A stretch of DNA of 64,000 bases, taken from NCBI GenBank assembly GCA_946187695.1, contig CAMHSB010000008.1, positions 1-64,000 on the forward strand, in the 5' to 3' direction. A program made the translations under genes and the position numbers. This DNA is from an uncultured Bacteroidales bacterium (GTDB lineage Bacteria; Bacteroidota; Bacteroidia; Bacteroidales; Paludibacteraceae). Shown here one piece after another: positions 9,466 to 20,010 of the stretch (position 1 is its first letter; the number at the start of each line of letters is the position of its first letter). The notes beneath the pieces were generated by a model that had not been told where the DNA came from, did not search any database, and saw only the letters and a program-made list of their open reading frames with translations.

Positions 9466-10425
9466 ATGGCATTTTTCGGTTTATTTAACAAAGAGAAGAA
9501 AGAGACGCTGGATAAGGGTCTGGAGAAGAGTAAGGAGTCGGTGCTCAGTAAGATCGGGCACGCGATCGCGGGTAAGTCCACGATCGACGACGATGTGCTG
9601 GATAACCTGGAAGAGGCGTTGATCACGTCGGATGTGGGTGTGGAGACGACCCTGCGTATCATTGAGCGGGTACAAGAGCGCGTGAAGCGCGATAAGTATA
9701 TCGGTACCGAAGAACTGAACAACCTGTTGGTGGATGAGATCTCTCAACTGCTGCAGGAGAACAACGTGGCAGACGTACCTGATTTCGAAGCCGAACTGCC
9801 GGCCAAGCCGTACGTGGTGATGGTAGTCGGTGTGAACGGCGTGGGTAAGACGACGACCATCGGTAAGTTAGCCTACCAGTACAAAGCCGCGGGTAAGAAA
9901 GTGTACCTCGGTGCGGCGGATACCTTCCGTGCGGCGGCCGTAGAGCAGCTCTGCATCTGGGGTGAGCGCGTCGGTGTACCGGTGATCAAACAGCAGCAAG
10001 GTTCAGACCCGGCGTCGGTGGCGTACGACACGCTGCAGAGTGCCAAAGCGAATGACGCGGACGTGGTGCTGATCGACACCGCCGGCCGTCTACATAACAA
10101 GATCAACCTGATGCACGAGTTGACGAAGATCAAGAACGTGATGCAGAAAGTGGTGCCGGACGCCCCGCACGACGTGCTGCTCGTGCTGGACGGTTCGACC
10201 GGACAGAATGCGTTTGAGCAGGCACGGCAGTTCACCGCCGCTACGCAGGTGAGCTCGCTCGCCATCACGAAGCTGGACGGCACCGCCAAAGGTGGAGTCG
10301 TGATCGGTATCAGTGATCAGTTCAAGATCCCGGTACGCTATATTGGTCTGGGCGAGCAGATGACCGATCTGCAGGTCTTCAACCGCGTCGAGTTTGTGAA
10401 GTCACTATTAGGAAAAATCAATTAA
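9466..10425 (+). CDS. ftsY: Signal recognition particle receptor FtsY
   Basis: GVNGVGKTTTIGKLA, DTAGRLHNK, TKLDGTAKGG. Confidence 0.97.
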   Translation: MAFFGLFNKEKKETLDKGLEKSKESVLSKIGHAIAGKSTIDDDVLDNLEEALITSDVGVETTLRIIERVQERVKRDKYIGTEELNNLLVDEISQLLQENNVADVPDFEAELPAKPYVVMVVGVNGVGKTTTIGKLAYQYKAAGKKVYLGAADTFRAAAVEQLCIWGERVGVPVIKQQQGSDPASVAYDTLQSAKANDADVVLIDTAGRLHNKINLMHELTKIKNVMQKVVPDAPHDVLLVLDGSTGQNAFEQARQFTAATQVSSLAITKLDGTAKGGVVIGISDQFKIPVRYIGLGEQMTDLQVFNRVEFVKSLLGKIN

Positions 10426-10433
10426 TCATAACC

Positions 10434-11828
10434 ATGGATAAGTTTCGTGTTGAATCCGACCTGCTGGGAGAGTTGCAGGTTCCTCAGAGTGCGTACTACG
10501 GAGTACAGACGCAACGAGGTATCAATAACTATCAGATCTCGAATCTGAAGATGTCCGATTTTCCGGAATACATCATCGCGATGGCCTATATCAAGTTGGC
10601 GGCCGTAGAGGCGAACCACGACTTGGGGGTGATCAACGATGAGATCTACCGCGCAATCGCGCAGGCCTGCCATGAGATCATTGACGGCCAGATGCACGAT
10701 CAGTTTCCAACCGATCTGGTGCAGGGTGGTGCCGGTACAACGGTAAACATGAACGCCAATGAGGTGATTGCCAACCGTGCATTGGAGATCATGGGCCACG
10801 AGCGCGGCGAGTATCAGTACTGCTCGCCGAACGATCATGTCAATTGTGCACAGAGCACGAACGACGCCTACCCCTCCGCGTTCCGTTATGCGTTCATTCG
10901 CATGAACAGAGGACTGGTGAGCGAGTTGCAGTTGCTCATCGAATCGCTGCGACGCAAAGGCGACGAGTACAACGACTCGATCAAGATGGGACGTACGCAA
11001 CTTCAGGATGCCGTACCGATGACGAGCGGACAGGAGTTTCATGCGTTTGCCAACAACCTCGAAGAGGAAGTAGCCAACCTCGACCGCAACGTGAAGCTGC
11101 TCTATGAGATCAATATGGGCGGTACCGCTATCGGTACGGGTCTGAACGCGACAGCGGGTTATGCCGAGTTGTGTATCAAGAAGATGTGCGAGCTGACCGG
11201 CGAACCGTTCTCGTTAGCGAGTGACCTGGTAGAAGCGACCCCGGATACAGGTGCGTACGTCAGCTACTCGGCAGCGCTCAAACGTCTGGCGGTTAAGTTG
11301 AGCAAGACCTGTAACGACCTAAGACTGATGGCTTCGGGTCCGCGTTGCGGTCTGCACGAGATCAACCTGCCGCCTATGGCCCCGGGTAGCTCGATCATGC
11401 CCGGTAAGGTGAACCCCGTGATCCCGGAGGTAACGAACCAAGTATGCTTCAAGGTGATCGGTAACGATACGGCGGTGACTTTTGCTGCCGAGGCAGGACA
11501 GTTGCAGTTGAACGTGATGGAGCCGATCATCACCGAGTGTATCTTTGAGTCGATCACTTGGCTTCGAAACGTGATGAAGATCCTGTGCAAGAAATGTATC
11601 GACGGCATCACCATCAACCGCGAGCACAACGCCGAGACCGTCAAGCACTCGATCGGTATTGTGACGGCGCTGAATCCGGTGATCGGTTACAAGGCTTCGA
11701 CCAAGATTGCCAAAGAGGCCTTGGAGACCGGTAAGAGCGTGTATAACCTGGTGCTGGAGCACGAGTTGCTCAGTAAGGAGCAGTTGGATAAGCTGCTCGA
11801 TCCGAAGAATATGTTAGCAGCACACTAA
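10434..11828 (+). CDS. aspA: Aspartate ammonia-lyase
   Basis: GGAGTTVNMNANEVIANRA and GSSIMPGKVNPV fumarase/aspartase signature. Confidence 0.95.
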   Translation: MDKFRVESDLLGELQVPQSAYYGVQTQRGINNYQISNLKMSDFPEYIIAMAYIKLAAVEANHDLGVINDEIYRAIAQACHEIIDGQMHDQFPTDLVQGGAGTTVNMNANEVIANRALEIMGHERGEYQYCSPNDHVNCAQSTNDAYPSAFRYAFIRMNRGLVSELQLLIESLRRKGDEYNDSIKMGRTQLQDAVPMTSGQEFHAFANNLEEEVANLDRNVKLLYEINMGGTAIGTGLNATAGYAELCIKKMCELTGEPFSLASDLVEATPDTGAYVSYSAALKRLAVKLSKTCNDLRLMASGPRCGLHEINLPPMAPGSSIMPGKVNPVIPEVTNQVCFKVIGNDTAVTFAAEAGQLQLNVMEPIITECIFESITWLRNVMKILCKKCIDGITINREHNAETVKHSIGIVTALNPVIGYKASTKIAKEALETGKSVYNLVLEHELLSKEQLDKLLDPKNMLAAH

Positions 11829-11856
11829 AAAAGAGCGCGTGGGCGCTCTTTTTTTT
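11827..11856. terminator. Bidirectional intrinsic terminator between convergent genes
   Basis: AAGAGCGC-GTGG-GCGCTCTT perfect 8-bp stem, A tract and T tract on either side. Confidence 0.88.
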
Positions 11857-13132
11857 ATCTGCGAGTGGCTCGGCCTCCTCCGCCGCCACCGCCTGAATAG
11901 GAACCACCGGAAGATCTGGATCCGCCTGAATAGGAGCTTCCGCCCGAGAAGGAACTGTTGCGTGTGCTGGTTCCCGAATAGGTACTGCGGCTGCTTGTGC
12001 TCGGTGCGCTATAGGAGGAACTGGTGGAGCGAGAGGGCGTATAGTTACTACGTGCTACGCTGGAGCTCGTGGAGCGCGTCGAGGTGCTCGTGGAGCGTGT
12101 AGCAGTCGACGTTGCGCGGGTTGCGGTCGGAGCACTCGTTGTGCGGATCGTACTTGCTGTCGAGCGGGTTGCGCTGGTTGATCTCGTAGGACTCGTCGAT
12201 CTCGTTGCAGTAGCCGTCGTAGCTCTGGAGGGAGCCGCTGTAGCCGTTGCTCTGGTAGCTGTGGCTCTGGTAGCTGTGGCTCTGGTAGCCGTTGCTCTGG
12301 TAGCTGTGGCTCTGGTAGCCGTTGCTCTGGTAACTGTGGCTCTGGACGCTGTTGCGGCGGGTCTTGCCGATCCGGTCGAACGTGTTACATGCGTTGTACT
12401 ACGGATCTCGCGGGCGTTCGTCATCCCGGTGTTACGGTGCGTGAACGAACGGTCAGGATGCGCTGTGGCATATTCCCTGCGACTTACGTTCCGATGCATC
12501 TCGTGGTAACCGTGACGCGGTTGCGAAGCGTGGCGGAAAGAGCAGCAGTAGTGGTGGTGATGATAGGCGTAGCAGTGATGCCAGTACCAGTCATGCGCCC
12601 AACAGCTGTGCGCGTACCACCAAGTCGGCCAGTAACCCCAGTACCAAGGACTATTCCATGCGTACCAAGCATCGCTCCAAAACCAGTCGTAGATAACAGG
12701 CCGATAGACGTACACGGGTTCTATGACGTAGTTTTGTCCGTACACATACTCGTCGCCGACTACCTGAACAGATACTTCGTTCTTCTCATCTTTCTCCACG
12801 TATATCGAGGCTACATCCTGGTAGATATCCTTTGCCAGTACCGCCTGCAAAACGATCAGACGCTTGTTTCCTTCGCCGGTCTCTACCACGCGTAAGTAAT
12901 CCACTTGCCCGTCGCCGTTCAGATCCAAGTTACAGAACGCGCTGTCCGGGTTGTTGAGCATCGTCTCGAACTCTTCCAGGTTCTTAGCCTCTGCGAACAG
13001 CTTAGCTACCACCTTCAGATCGAGTCCTTCAGAGATGTCCGTACTCTTGGCGGAAACCGTGACGGTCTCTTCCGCCCATAACGCCGTACCCATCAGCATC
13101 AGCGTCATCAGAAGTGTAGTTAATTTTTTCAT
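11855..13132 (-). CDS. Secreted mosaic protein: EF-hand-like DLNGDGQVDYLRV, W/Y/H-rich segment, TRATA repeats, Ser/Gly-rich tail
   Basis: Signal peptide MKKLTTLLMTLMLMGTALWA; composition and repeats read from the translation. Confidence 0.8.
   Translation of the reverse strand: MKKLTTLLMTLMLMGTALWAEETVTVSAKSTDISEGLDLKVVAKLFAEAKNLEEFETMLNNPDSAFCNLDLNGDGQVDYLRVVETGEGNKRLIVLQAVLAKDIYQDVASIYVEKDEKNEVSVQVVGDEYVYGQNYVIEPVYVYRPVIYDWFWSDAWYAWNSPWYWGYWPTWWYAHSCWAHDWYWHHCYAYHHHHYCCSFRHASQPRHGYHEMHRNVSRREYATAHPDRSFTHRNTGMTNAREIRSTTHVTRSTGSARPAATASRATVTRATATRATATRATATRATATRATATRATATAAPSRATTATATRSTSPTRSTSATRSTASTIRTTSAPTATRATSTATRSTSTSTRSTSSSVARSNYTPSRSTSSSYSAPSTSSRSTYSGTSTRNSSFSGGSSYSGGSRSSGGSYSGGGGGGGRATRR
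12241..12345 (-). repeat. 15-bp in-frame repeat encoding (TRATA)n
   Basis: GCTCTGGTAGCYGTK units on + strand, about six copies. Confidence 0.85.
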
Positions 13133-13223
13133 AACTTTTTTGTTTTAAAGGGTTTCTTCGAGATCTCGAAATCTCGTTATCTCGAGGTCTCGAAAAGAGT
13201 CTTCCAAAAACCGTGCCAAACGC

Positions 13224-14453
13224 TCACACGAGCTTCAGGTCATGGTGCATTTTTTCCTTTTTGGTCCGCATGTAACGCTCGTTCCAGCGGTTAGGAGCGA
13301 TCTCGATCGGTACGTTCTCCACGATCTCGATGCCGTAACTCTCGAGCCCTACCCGCTTAACGGGATTGTTGGTCATCAGCCGCAGCTTATGCGCACCCAT
13401 CAGGCGCAAGATCTGCGCACCGACACCGTAATCGCGTTCGTCCGGACGGAAACCCAGATGCACATTCGCTTCCACCGTATCTTCGCCCTGTTCCTGAAGT
13501 TTGTACGCGCGGATCTTATTCATGAGGCCTATACCGCGGCCTTCCTGATTCATATAGACGATGATACCGCGTCCTTCGGCTTCGATCATCTGCATCGCTT
13601 TGTTCAACTGCTCGCCGCATTCGCAACGCTTCGAGCCGAAGATATCGCCGGTCATACAGCTCGAGTGCACGCGGCAGAGGATCGGTTCGTCCGCTTTCCA
13701 TTGGCCTTTGGTCAAGGCTACGTGCTCCAAGCCTGTCGTCAGATCCCGGAAAGGCGTCAACATAAAATCACCGTTCCGGGTGGGCAGGAAGACCGTCTCA
13801 CCTTTCTCCACCAGCGCCTTCTCTCCTTTCTGCTCTAACTTTTCCCCTTTCTCCAGGCGATAAGCGATGAGGTCCTTGATCGTGATGATCTTGAGGTCAA
13901 ACTCCCGCGCTACTTCCTGCAGTTGGGGCATACGGGCCATCGTACCATCGTCGTTCATGATCTCGATGAGAGCCGCTGCGGGTTGGAAGCCTGCGAGACG
14001 CGCCAGATCGACACCGGCCTCTGTGTGGCCTGCGCGCTGGAGGACACCACCTGCTTTGGCATAGAGCGGGTTTATATGTCCCGGTCGACCGAAGGTCTCG
14101 GGTTTGCTGTTCGGGTCTGCGAGCGCCAGGATTGTCGCGGCACGGTCCGCCGCCGAGACACCGGTGGTACAGCCCTCGAGTTTATCGACGGTGACGGTGA
14201 AAGGCGTACCGAGCATGGAGGTGTTGTTGGTCACCTGATGCATCAGGTCCAGTTCGGCACAACGCGCTTCGGTGATCGGACAGCAGAGGACACCACGCCC
14301 GTGTTGGAGCATGAAATTGACTTTCTGAGGAGTGATCTTCTCGGCAGCGATGATGAAATCGCCTTCGTTCTCGCGATCCTCATCGTCCACCACGATCACG
14401 AACTTCCCCTCACGAAAGTCCTGCAGCGCTTCTTCTATAGAGTTTATTTTCAT
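13224..14453 (-). CDS. ribBA: Bifunctional 3,4-dihydroxy-2-butanone-4-phosphate synthase / GTP cyclohydrolase II
   Basis: [46 protein letters not shown]. Confidence 0.95.
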   Translation of the reverse strand: MKINSIEEALQDFREGKFVIVVDDEDRENEGDFIIAAEKITPQKVNFMLQHGRGVLCCPITEARCAELDLMHQVTNNTSMLGTPFTVTVDKLEGCTTGVSAADRAATILALADPNSKPETFGRPGHINPLYAKAGGVLQRAGHTEAGVDLARLAGFQPAAALIEIMNDDGTMARMPQLQEVAREFDLKIITIKDLIAYRLEKGEKLEQKGEKALVEKGETVFLPTRNGDFMLTPFRDLTTGLEHVALTKGQWKADEPILCRVHSSCMTGDIFGSKRCECGEQLNKAMQMIEAEGRGIIVYMNQEGRGIGLMNKIRAYKLQEQGEDTVEANVHLGFRPDERDYGVGAQILRLMGAHKLRLMTNNPVKRVGLESYGIEIVENVPIEIAPNRWNERYMRTKKEKMHHDLKLV

Positions 14454-15915
14454 ATAAATCAATTACTTTCAGTTTGAGTCGATCCATGCGTATCTTCCAT
14501 GCCTCGGGGTTGAAGAGCGGCGAGTCGGTAGCGGCTTTGTAGGTTAGGAAAACGCCCAAGGGGAAGAGCACAAACGAGCTCAACCACATCCCCGCCCAAC
14601 AGGGCCACAAAGCCTCACGCGCCATCTTATAGCCCGTGTTGTCGATGATATAATAGATGATAAACAGGATCACGGAGATGACCACCGGTGCCCCCAGACC
14701 GCCCTTGCGGATGATGGCGCCGAGCGGGGCACCGATAAAGAAGAAGATCAGGCACGCAAAAGCGAGCGTGATCTTACGGTGCAACTCGATCTCATGCTTG
14801 CGTATATACTTATCCGCATCGCCCAGCACGATCGCATTGTAGTCCACCATGTCGCGGTAGGTACGTGCCCGGTCCTGCGCATCCTGCAGTACCCGCCAGT
14901 GTTCGGTAGGAGTGAGCGAGGCCCATAAGGAATCGAGGTTGTAGATGGCCCGTTCCTCGCTGGTGATGGACGTGGGCACGATCATCTCGTTGCGCGTGTA
15001 GTCGCGGTTGAAGTAATGGTCCTTCACAAGGGACTCACTCTGGTCCGCCGCCCGCTCTTTGGACACCTCTTTGACAGAGTCAATCGACTGGATCAGCTGC
15101 GCCACGTTCTTACTCACGTGCTGGTCCTCCAGCAAGGACTCGTCGTAACGGTTGAAGTCCGTCGCAAAATCAATGATGATCCGTTTGTGCGCAAAAGTCT
15201 CACGGCGGTACGGAATACTCTTGGTCGTACCGGTTGCCCGCTGCTGCTTCTGGTTGAGGTTCTCAAACGACTCTCCGTTCACCAGATCCAGCATCAGGAA
15301 ACGCTTATCCGCACTCGCGCTCAAACGCCCCGTATCGGCGACCATCACCTTAGCGTTTTGGAAGCCGTCCGAGTAGTCGTAGATCATAATATTGAGCAGG
15401 TCACCTCGCGGTGTTTTCTCCTGCACGTAGATCTGAAAACCGTCTATCTCGTCGTAGAACTCCCCGACCGGAATCTGCAACTCCGGACTCTTCTGACGCA
15501 ACGAAAAGATGAGTGCCCAGAGCTTCATCTGCGACTTTGGCAACACGTTATTACTGAAAAAGAACGCCCCCACGCTTAATAGCGCGACAGCCAGCGCCAG
15601 CGGACGCATGATGCGGAAAAGGGAGATACCGGCGGCTTTCATCGCCGTCAACTCAAATTTCTCCGCCAAGTTACCGAATGAGATGAGCGAACTAAGCAAG
15701 ATCGCCAAGGGTAGCGCCAAAGGCACCACCGATGCCGCGGCATACAGGAAGAACTCCGCCAACACGCCGACACCGATACCTTTTCCCACCAGATCGTTCA
15801 CGTGCATCCACATGAACTGCATCAGCAGGATGAAGATCGCAATAAAGAAAGTAGCCAAAAAGAGCCCCAGAAAATTCCGGAGCAGATAAATGTCTATTTT
15901 CCTTATCAGTTTCAC
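14410..15915 (-). CDS. LptF/LptG (YjgP/YjgQ) family permease
   Basis: [51 protein letters not shown]. Confidence 0.88.
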   Translation of the reverse strand: MKLIRKIDIYLLRNFLGLFLATFFIAIFILLMQFMWMHVNDLVGKGIGVGVLAEFFLYAAASVVPLALPLAILLSSLISFGNLAEKFELTAMKAAGISLFRIMRPLALAVALLSVGAFFFSNNVLPKSQMKLWALIFSLRQKSPELQIPVGEFYDEIDGFQIYVQEKTPRGDLLNIMIYDYSDGFQNAKVMVADTGRLSASADKRFLMLDLVNGESFENLNQKQQRATGTTKSIPYRRETFAHKRIIIDFATDFNRYDESLLEDQHVSKNVAQLIQSIDSVKEVSKERAADQSESLVKDHYFNRDYTRNEMIVPTSITSEERAIYNLDSLWASLTPTEHWRVLQDAQDRARTYRDMVDYNAIVLGDADKYIRKHEIELHRKITLAFACLIFFFIGAPLGAIIRKGGLGAPVVISVILFIIYYIIDNTGYKMAREALWPCWAGMWLSSFVLFPLGVFLTYKAATDSPLFNPEAWKIRMDRLKLKVIDLYENKLYRRSAAGLS

Positions 15916-16397
15916 TCAGCGTTCAAGTTCTCTTTCACAAAGATCAAGGGTAACAAATCGGCTGCCGACTCGAACACGTAGGTCGCATCCTCACCGTACA
16001 GCAGCACCTCCATCTTACCAGGATAACGGTGCTCGGTCTCCAGCATCACCTGACGGCAAGCGCCACAGGGAGCACCCGGTTCTTTGGTAAAATGACCATC
16101 CGTGAAACATGCGATCGCCAGTTTCTTCACCGGCTGATCCGGATACTGTGCTCCGGCAGCAAACAAGGCCGTACGCTCGGCACAGAGTCCGCTCGGATAG
16201 GCTGCGTTCTCTTGATTCGCTCCGCGAATGATCGTTCCGTTCGCCAACAATACGCCTGCCCCTACATGGAAGCCACTATAAGGACAATAACTGTTTTGCG
16301 TCTGCTCTTTGGCTACCGACACCACTTTACGTTGCTCGTCCGTTAACTCGTTCCACTGATAGGCACGCATTTTGGCTGTTAAATTGTACTCTTTCAT
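15912..16397 (-). CDS. cdd: Cytidine deaminase
   Basis: NAAYPSGLCAERTALF and PCGACRQVMLE zinc-binding motifs. Confidence 0.95.
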   Translation of the reverse strand: MKEYNLTAKMRAYQWNELTDEQRKVVSVAKEQTQNSYCPYSGFHVGAGVLLANGTIIRGANQENAAYPSGLCAERTALFAAGAQYPDQPVKKLAIACFTDGHFTKEPGAPCGACRQVMLETEHRYPGKMEVLLYGEDATYVFESAADLLPLIFVKENLNAE

Positions 16398-16435
16398 ACT
16401 ATTGATTTGGTTAAATTTAGCATTTTAATTAAAAT

Positions 16436-16495
16436 CGGCTGCAAAGATACAAAAAAATTTGCATATATGCAAAAAAAATCGTACCTTTGCAGCCG
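16436..16495. promoter_or_regulatory. Interlocked divergent promoter pair (cdd leftward, valS rightward), about 60-bp dyad
   Basis: CGGCTGCAAAGATA ... TTTGCATATATGCAAA ... TACCTTTGCAGCCG; all elements share centre 16465.5. Confidence 0.8.
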
Positions 16496-16519
16496 TTTTT
16501 GATGAAATCATACAAATTT

Positions 16520-19159
16520 ATGGACTCAAAGTATAATCCTACTGACATTGAAGCCCGCTGGTACCAGTACTGGCTGGACAATAATCTCTTTCATTCGGAA
16601 CCCGACGGCCGTGAGCCGTTCACGATCGTTATCCCGCCGCCCAACGTAACGGGTGTACTGCATATGGGACACGTGCTCAACGAGACGATTCAGGATATTT
16701 TGGTTCGCCGTGCGCGTTTGGAAGGTAAGAACGCGTGTTGGGTACCGGGTACCGACCACGCGTCGATCGCGACCGAAGCGAAGGTCATCAAGCGCCTCAA
16801 AGAGCAAGGTATCAATAAATCTGATCTGACCCGCGAGCAGTTCCTCAAACATGCGTGGGACTGGACGGACGAGCACGGAGGCATCATCCTCAAGCAGCTC
16901 CGCAAACTCGGATGCTCCTGCGACTGGCAGCGTACTGCGTTCACGATGGATGAGACGCGCTCCAAAGCGGTCATCAAGGTGTTCTGCGACCTGTACAAGA
17001 AAGGTCTCATCTACCGCGGACTGCGTATGGTCAACTGGGATCCTGAGCGCCAGACGGCCCTTTCCGATGAGGAGGTAATCTACCACGACGAGCATAATAA
17101 GTTCTACTACCTGCGTTATGAGGTGGCAGAGGAGCCGGGCAAGTACGCGATCGTGGCGACCACCCGTCCGGAGACGATCTTCGGCGATATTGCGGTATGT
17201 ATCAACCCCAAAGAAGAGAAGAATCAGTGGTTGAAGGGCAAGCACGTCATCGTGCCGGGTGTAGGTCGTGTTATTCCGATCATCGAGGACCGTTACGTGG
17301 AGATCGGTTTCGGTACGGGTTGTCTGAAAGTGACGCCCGCGCATGACGTGAATGACTACGCCTTGGGACAGAAATACAACCTCAAGACCATCGATATTTT
17401 CACGCCCGATGCCCACCTCAACATGGACACGGTAGAGGACGAGTTACAGGCAAACGTACGTAAGTACCACGGCATGGACCGTTTCGACTGCCGCAAGCAG
17501 ATCGTGGAGGATTTGCAGGCAGCTGGTCTCGTAGAGAAGATTGAGGACTATGATAATAAAGTGGGTTACTCCGAGCGTACGAATGTGCCTATCGAGCCGC
17601 GGTTAAGTCTGCAGTGGTTCGTGAAGATGAAACATTTTGCGGACATCGCTCTGCCGCCGGTCATGAACGACGATATCGTTTTCTATCCGGCCAAATACAA
17701 GAACACCTACCGCAACTGGTTGGAGAACATCAAAGACTGGTGCATCAGCCGTCAGCTCTGGTGGGGTCATCGTATCCCGGCGTACTACGATGCCGACCTG
17801 CTCGCTGAGACCGGCCTGGAGAATTATCCGGATGACAAGATCATCGTTTCGGAGACGAAACCCGAAGGCAACTACGTTCAAGACGAAGGTGCATTGGATA
17901 CGTGGTTCAGTTCCTGGCTCTGGCCGATCAGTTTGTTCGACGGAATCGAGAATCCGGACAACAAAGAGATCAACTATTACTACCCCACCGCCGACCTTGT
18001 AACCGGTCCGGATATCATCTTCTTCTGGGTTGCACGTATGATCATGGCGGGCTACGAGTACGTAGGAAAGATGCCGTTCAAGCACGTGTACTTTACCGGT
18101 ATCGTACGCGATAAACTGGGTCGCAAGATGTCCAAGAGTTTAGGTAACTCGCCCGATCCGCTGGATCTGATCGAGCGTTTCGGTGCGGACGGTGTGCGTA
18201 TGGGTATTCTGCTCTCTGCACCTGCCGGCAACGACATCCTGTACGATGATTCGCTCTGCGAGCAGGGACGTAACTTCTGCAACAAGATCTGGAACTGTTT
18301 CCGCATGGTGAAGGGTCTGGAAGTAGCCGACATGCCGCAACCGGAGACCTCCGCTTATGCAATCAAATGGTTTGATGCCCAATTGGCAGAAACCGAAGCC
18401 AATATCGCCGATCTGTTCAGCAAATACCGTCTGTCGGAAGCCCTGATGGAGATCTACAAACTGTACTGCGACGAGTTCAGCGGTTGGTATCTGGAGATGA
18501 TCAAACCGGGTTACCAGCAACCGATTGACAAGGCCACCTACGAGGCAACGCTCGCGTTCTTCGATCGCCTGCTGCGTGTGCTCCATCCGTTCATGCCGTT
18601 CATCACGGAAGAACTCTGGCAAAACCTCTACGAGAGAAAGCCGGGCGAGTCGATCATGAGGGCAAATCAGACTGGCGAGACACTAACGAGAGAGAATCGG
18701 GTCGAGACTATCTTGGAGGAAACCACATTCCTGAAGCAGGTCATCACCGAGATCCGTGCCGTCCGCGCATCGAAGAATATCCCGCAGAAAGAGCGCCTGA
18801 CCTTGATTAGTCCGGTTGCTTTGAACGCACTGGTAGATAAACTCGCTAATGTGACGGTGTCCCCGTTAAACGGGGAAACCCTAGACGGAAGGGGTAACGC
18901 GTCCAAGTTCATCATCGGCACAACCGAGTTCGCTATTCCGATGGATCAGTTCATCAACGTGGACGAGGAGCTCAAGAAACTCGAAGCCGACCTCCAGCAC
19001 CAGCAAGGCTTCTTGCGCGGCGTGATGGCCAAACTGAGCAACGAGCGTTTCGTACAGAATGCCAAGGCCGAGATCGTAGCCCTCGAGCAGAAGAAAAAAG
19101 CGGATGCCGAAGCCCGCATCGCTGCCCTCGAAGAAGCCATCAAGGCTTTGAAAAACTAG
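16520..19159 (+). CDS. valS: Valyl-tRNA synthetase
   Basis: [16 protein letters not shown] (HIGH), [12 protein letters not shown] (KMSKS). Confidence 0.98.
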   Translation: MDSKYNPTDIEARWYQYWLDNNLFHSEPDGREPFTIVIPPPNVTGVLHMGHVLNETIQDILVRRARLEGKNACWVPGTDHASIATEAKVIKRLKEQGINKSDLTREQFLKHAWDWTDEHGGIILKQLRKLGCSCDWQRTAFTMDETRSKAVIKVFCDLYKKGLIYRGLRMVNWDPERQTALSDEEVIYHDEHNKFYYLRYEVAEEPGKYAIVATTRPETIFGDIAVCINPKEEKNQWLKGKHVIVPGVGRVIPIIEDRYVEIGFGTGCLKVTPAHDVNDYALGQKYNLKTIDIFTPDAHLNMDTVEDELQANVRKYHGMDRFDCRKQIVEDLQAAGLVEKIEDYDNKVGYSERTNVPIEPRLSLQWFVKMKHFADIALPPVMNDDIVFYPAKYKNTYRNWLENIKDWCISRQLWWGHRIPAYYDADLLAETGLENYPDDKIIVSETKPEGNYVQDEGALDTWFSSWLWPISLFDGIENPDNKEINYYYPTADLVTGPDIIFFWVARMIMAGYEYVGKMPFKHVYFTGIVRDKLGRKMSKSLGNSPDPLDLIERFGADGVRMGILLSAPAGNDILYDDSLCEQGRNFCNKIWNCFRMVKGLEVADMPQPETSAYAIKWFDAQLAETEANIADLFSKYRLSEALMEIYKLYCDEFSGWYLEMIKPGYQQPIDKATYEATLAFFDRLLRVLHPFMPFITEELWQNLYERKPGESIMRANQTGETLTRENRVETILEETTFLKQVITEIRAVRASKNIPQKERLTLISPVALNALVDKLANVTVSPLNGETLDGRGNASKFIIGTTEFAIPMDQFINVDEELKKLEADLQHQQGFLRGVMAKLSNERFVQNAKAEIVALEQKKKADAEARIAALEEAIKALKN

Positions 19160-19184
19160 GAACCTAGGATCCTAGGACCCTAGT
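19155..19184. repeat. Octameric palindromic CCTAGG microrepeat carrying the stop codons of both convergent genes
   Basis: TAG at 19157 (valS stop), 19165, 19173, 19181; GSCFA stop is CTA at 19180-19182. Confidence 0.9.
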
Positions 19185-20010
19185 GCAATAATCGATGATG
19201 CTCGTGTTTCCAACGCTTATGTTGGAGCACGAGTTCATTTTTTGTCTGAGGCGTGCAGAACGTATCCACAAAACGCTCCCAGATATAGTTCACCGCCAGA
19301 CTCGAAGGATGCACCAGATCGTCCGCATAGAAGCGGTAATCGCGGAGTTCGTCCAGCATGATTTCGTACGACGGGAAATAATCGCCTAAGTACTCCACCG
19401 CCTGCAGTAAAGTCGCTTTGCTCAACTGATTCTCATGCAATCCGTCGCGTATATGCCGTATCGGCGAAACGGTAAAGAGCCAGCGTTTATCAGAATATTG
19501 TGCCAAGATCGGTTTCCAGGCAGCCACGATCTCTTCGACCGACAGACGGCGGCGGTTAAAACAGCTCTCCGGCAATTTATGACAATTACCCACTAATCCA
19601 CTAACCCCTAATCCACTAATCCCGTTTTTAAGTTCGTACACCCAGGCCGTACCAAAGGTCACGATGACCACCGTCGCCTCTTGCAACGCCTGCTGCATCG
19701 TCTCGATCGAACCGCGAATCGCTTGCTCTGCCTCGTTCTTGTCTGCCCGCGAGAAAGCTCCGTGATGCGCCATCGAGTGCCATAAACCTTCATGTTCGAC
19801 GAGCACCGGCATCTCGGTCATCGTGAGTGCCTGCGCGATAGAAAGCGGGTTATAGAGCGTACCGAAAGGATTACAAGTGACATGCAAATAACGCTCCTGC
19901 ATCTGCGCACCGATCTCGTCGGAGAAACACGAGCCCACCATCAGGATACGGTCTTCGTATCCTATTTTCCACGCACTCGGCTGTATGTCCACGATCGTTT
20001 GTAGTTTCAT
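19180..20010 (-). CDS. GSCFA domain protein
   Basis: MVGSCFSDEIG, TFGTAWVY, TVSPIRHIRDG. Confidence 0.88.
   Translation of the reverse strand: MKLQTIVDIQPSAWKIGYEDRILMVGSCFSDEIGAQMQERYLHVTCNPFGTLYNPLSIAQALTMTEMPVLVEHEGLWHSMAHHGAFSRADKNEAEQAIRGSIETMQQALQEATVVIVTFGTAWVYELKNGISGLGVSGLVGNCHKLPESCFNRRRLSVEEIVAAWKPILAQYSDKRWLFTVSPIRHIRDGLHENQLSKATLLQAVEYLGDYFPSYEIMLDELRDYRFYADDLVHPSSLAVNYIWERFVDTFCTPQTKNELVLQHKRWKHEHHRLLH

Noticed and set aside
12069-12509. VALVAVALVAV ORF antisense to the repeat protein
   Set aside because: Translation of the complementary strand of the TRATA repeat; no independent support
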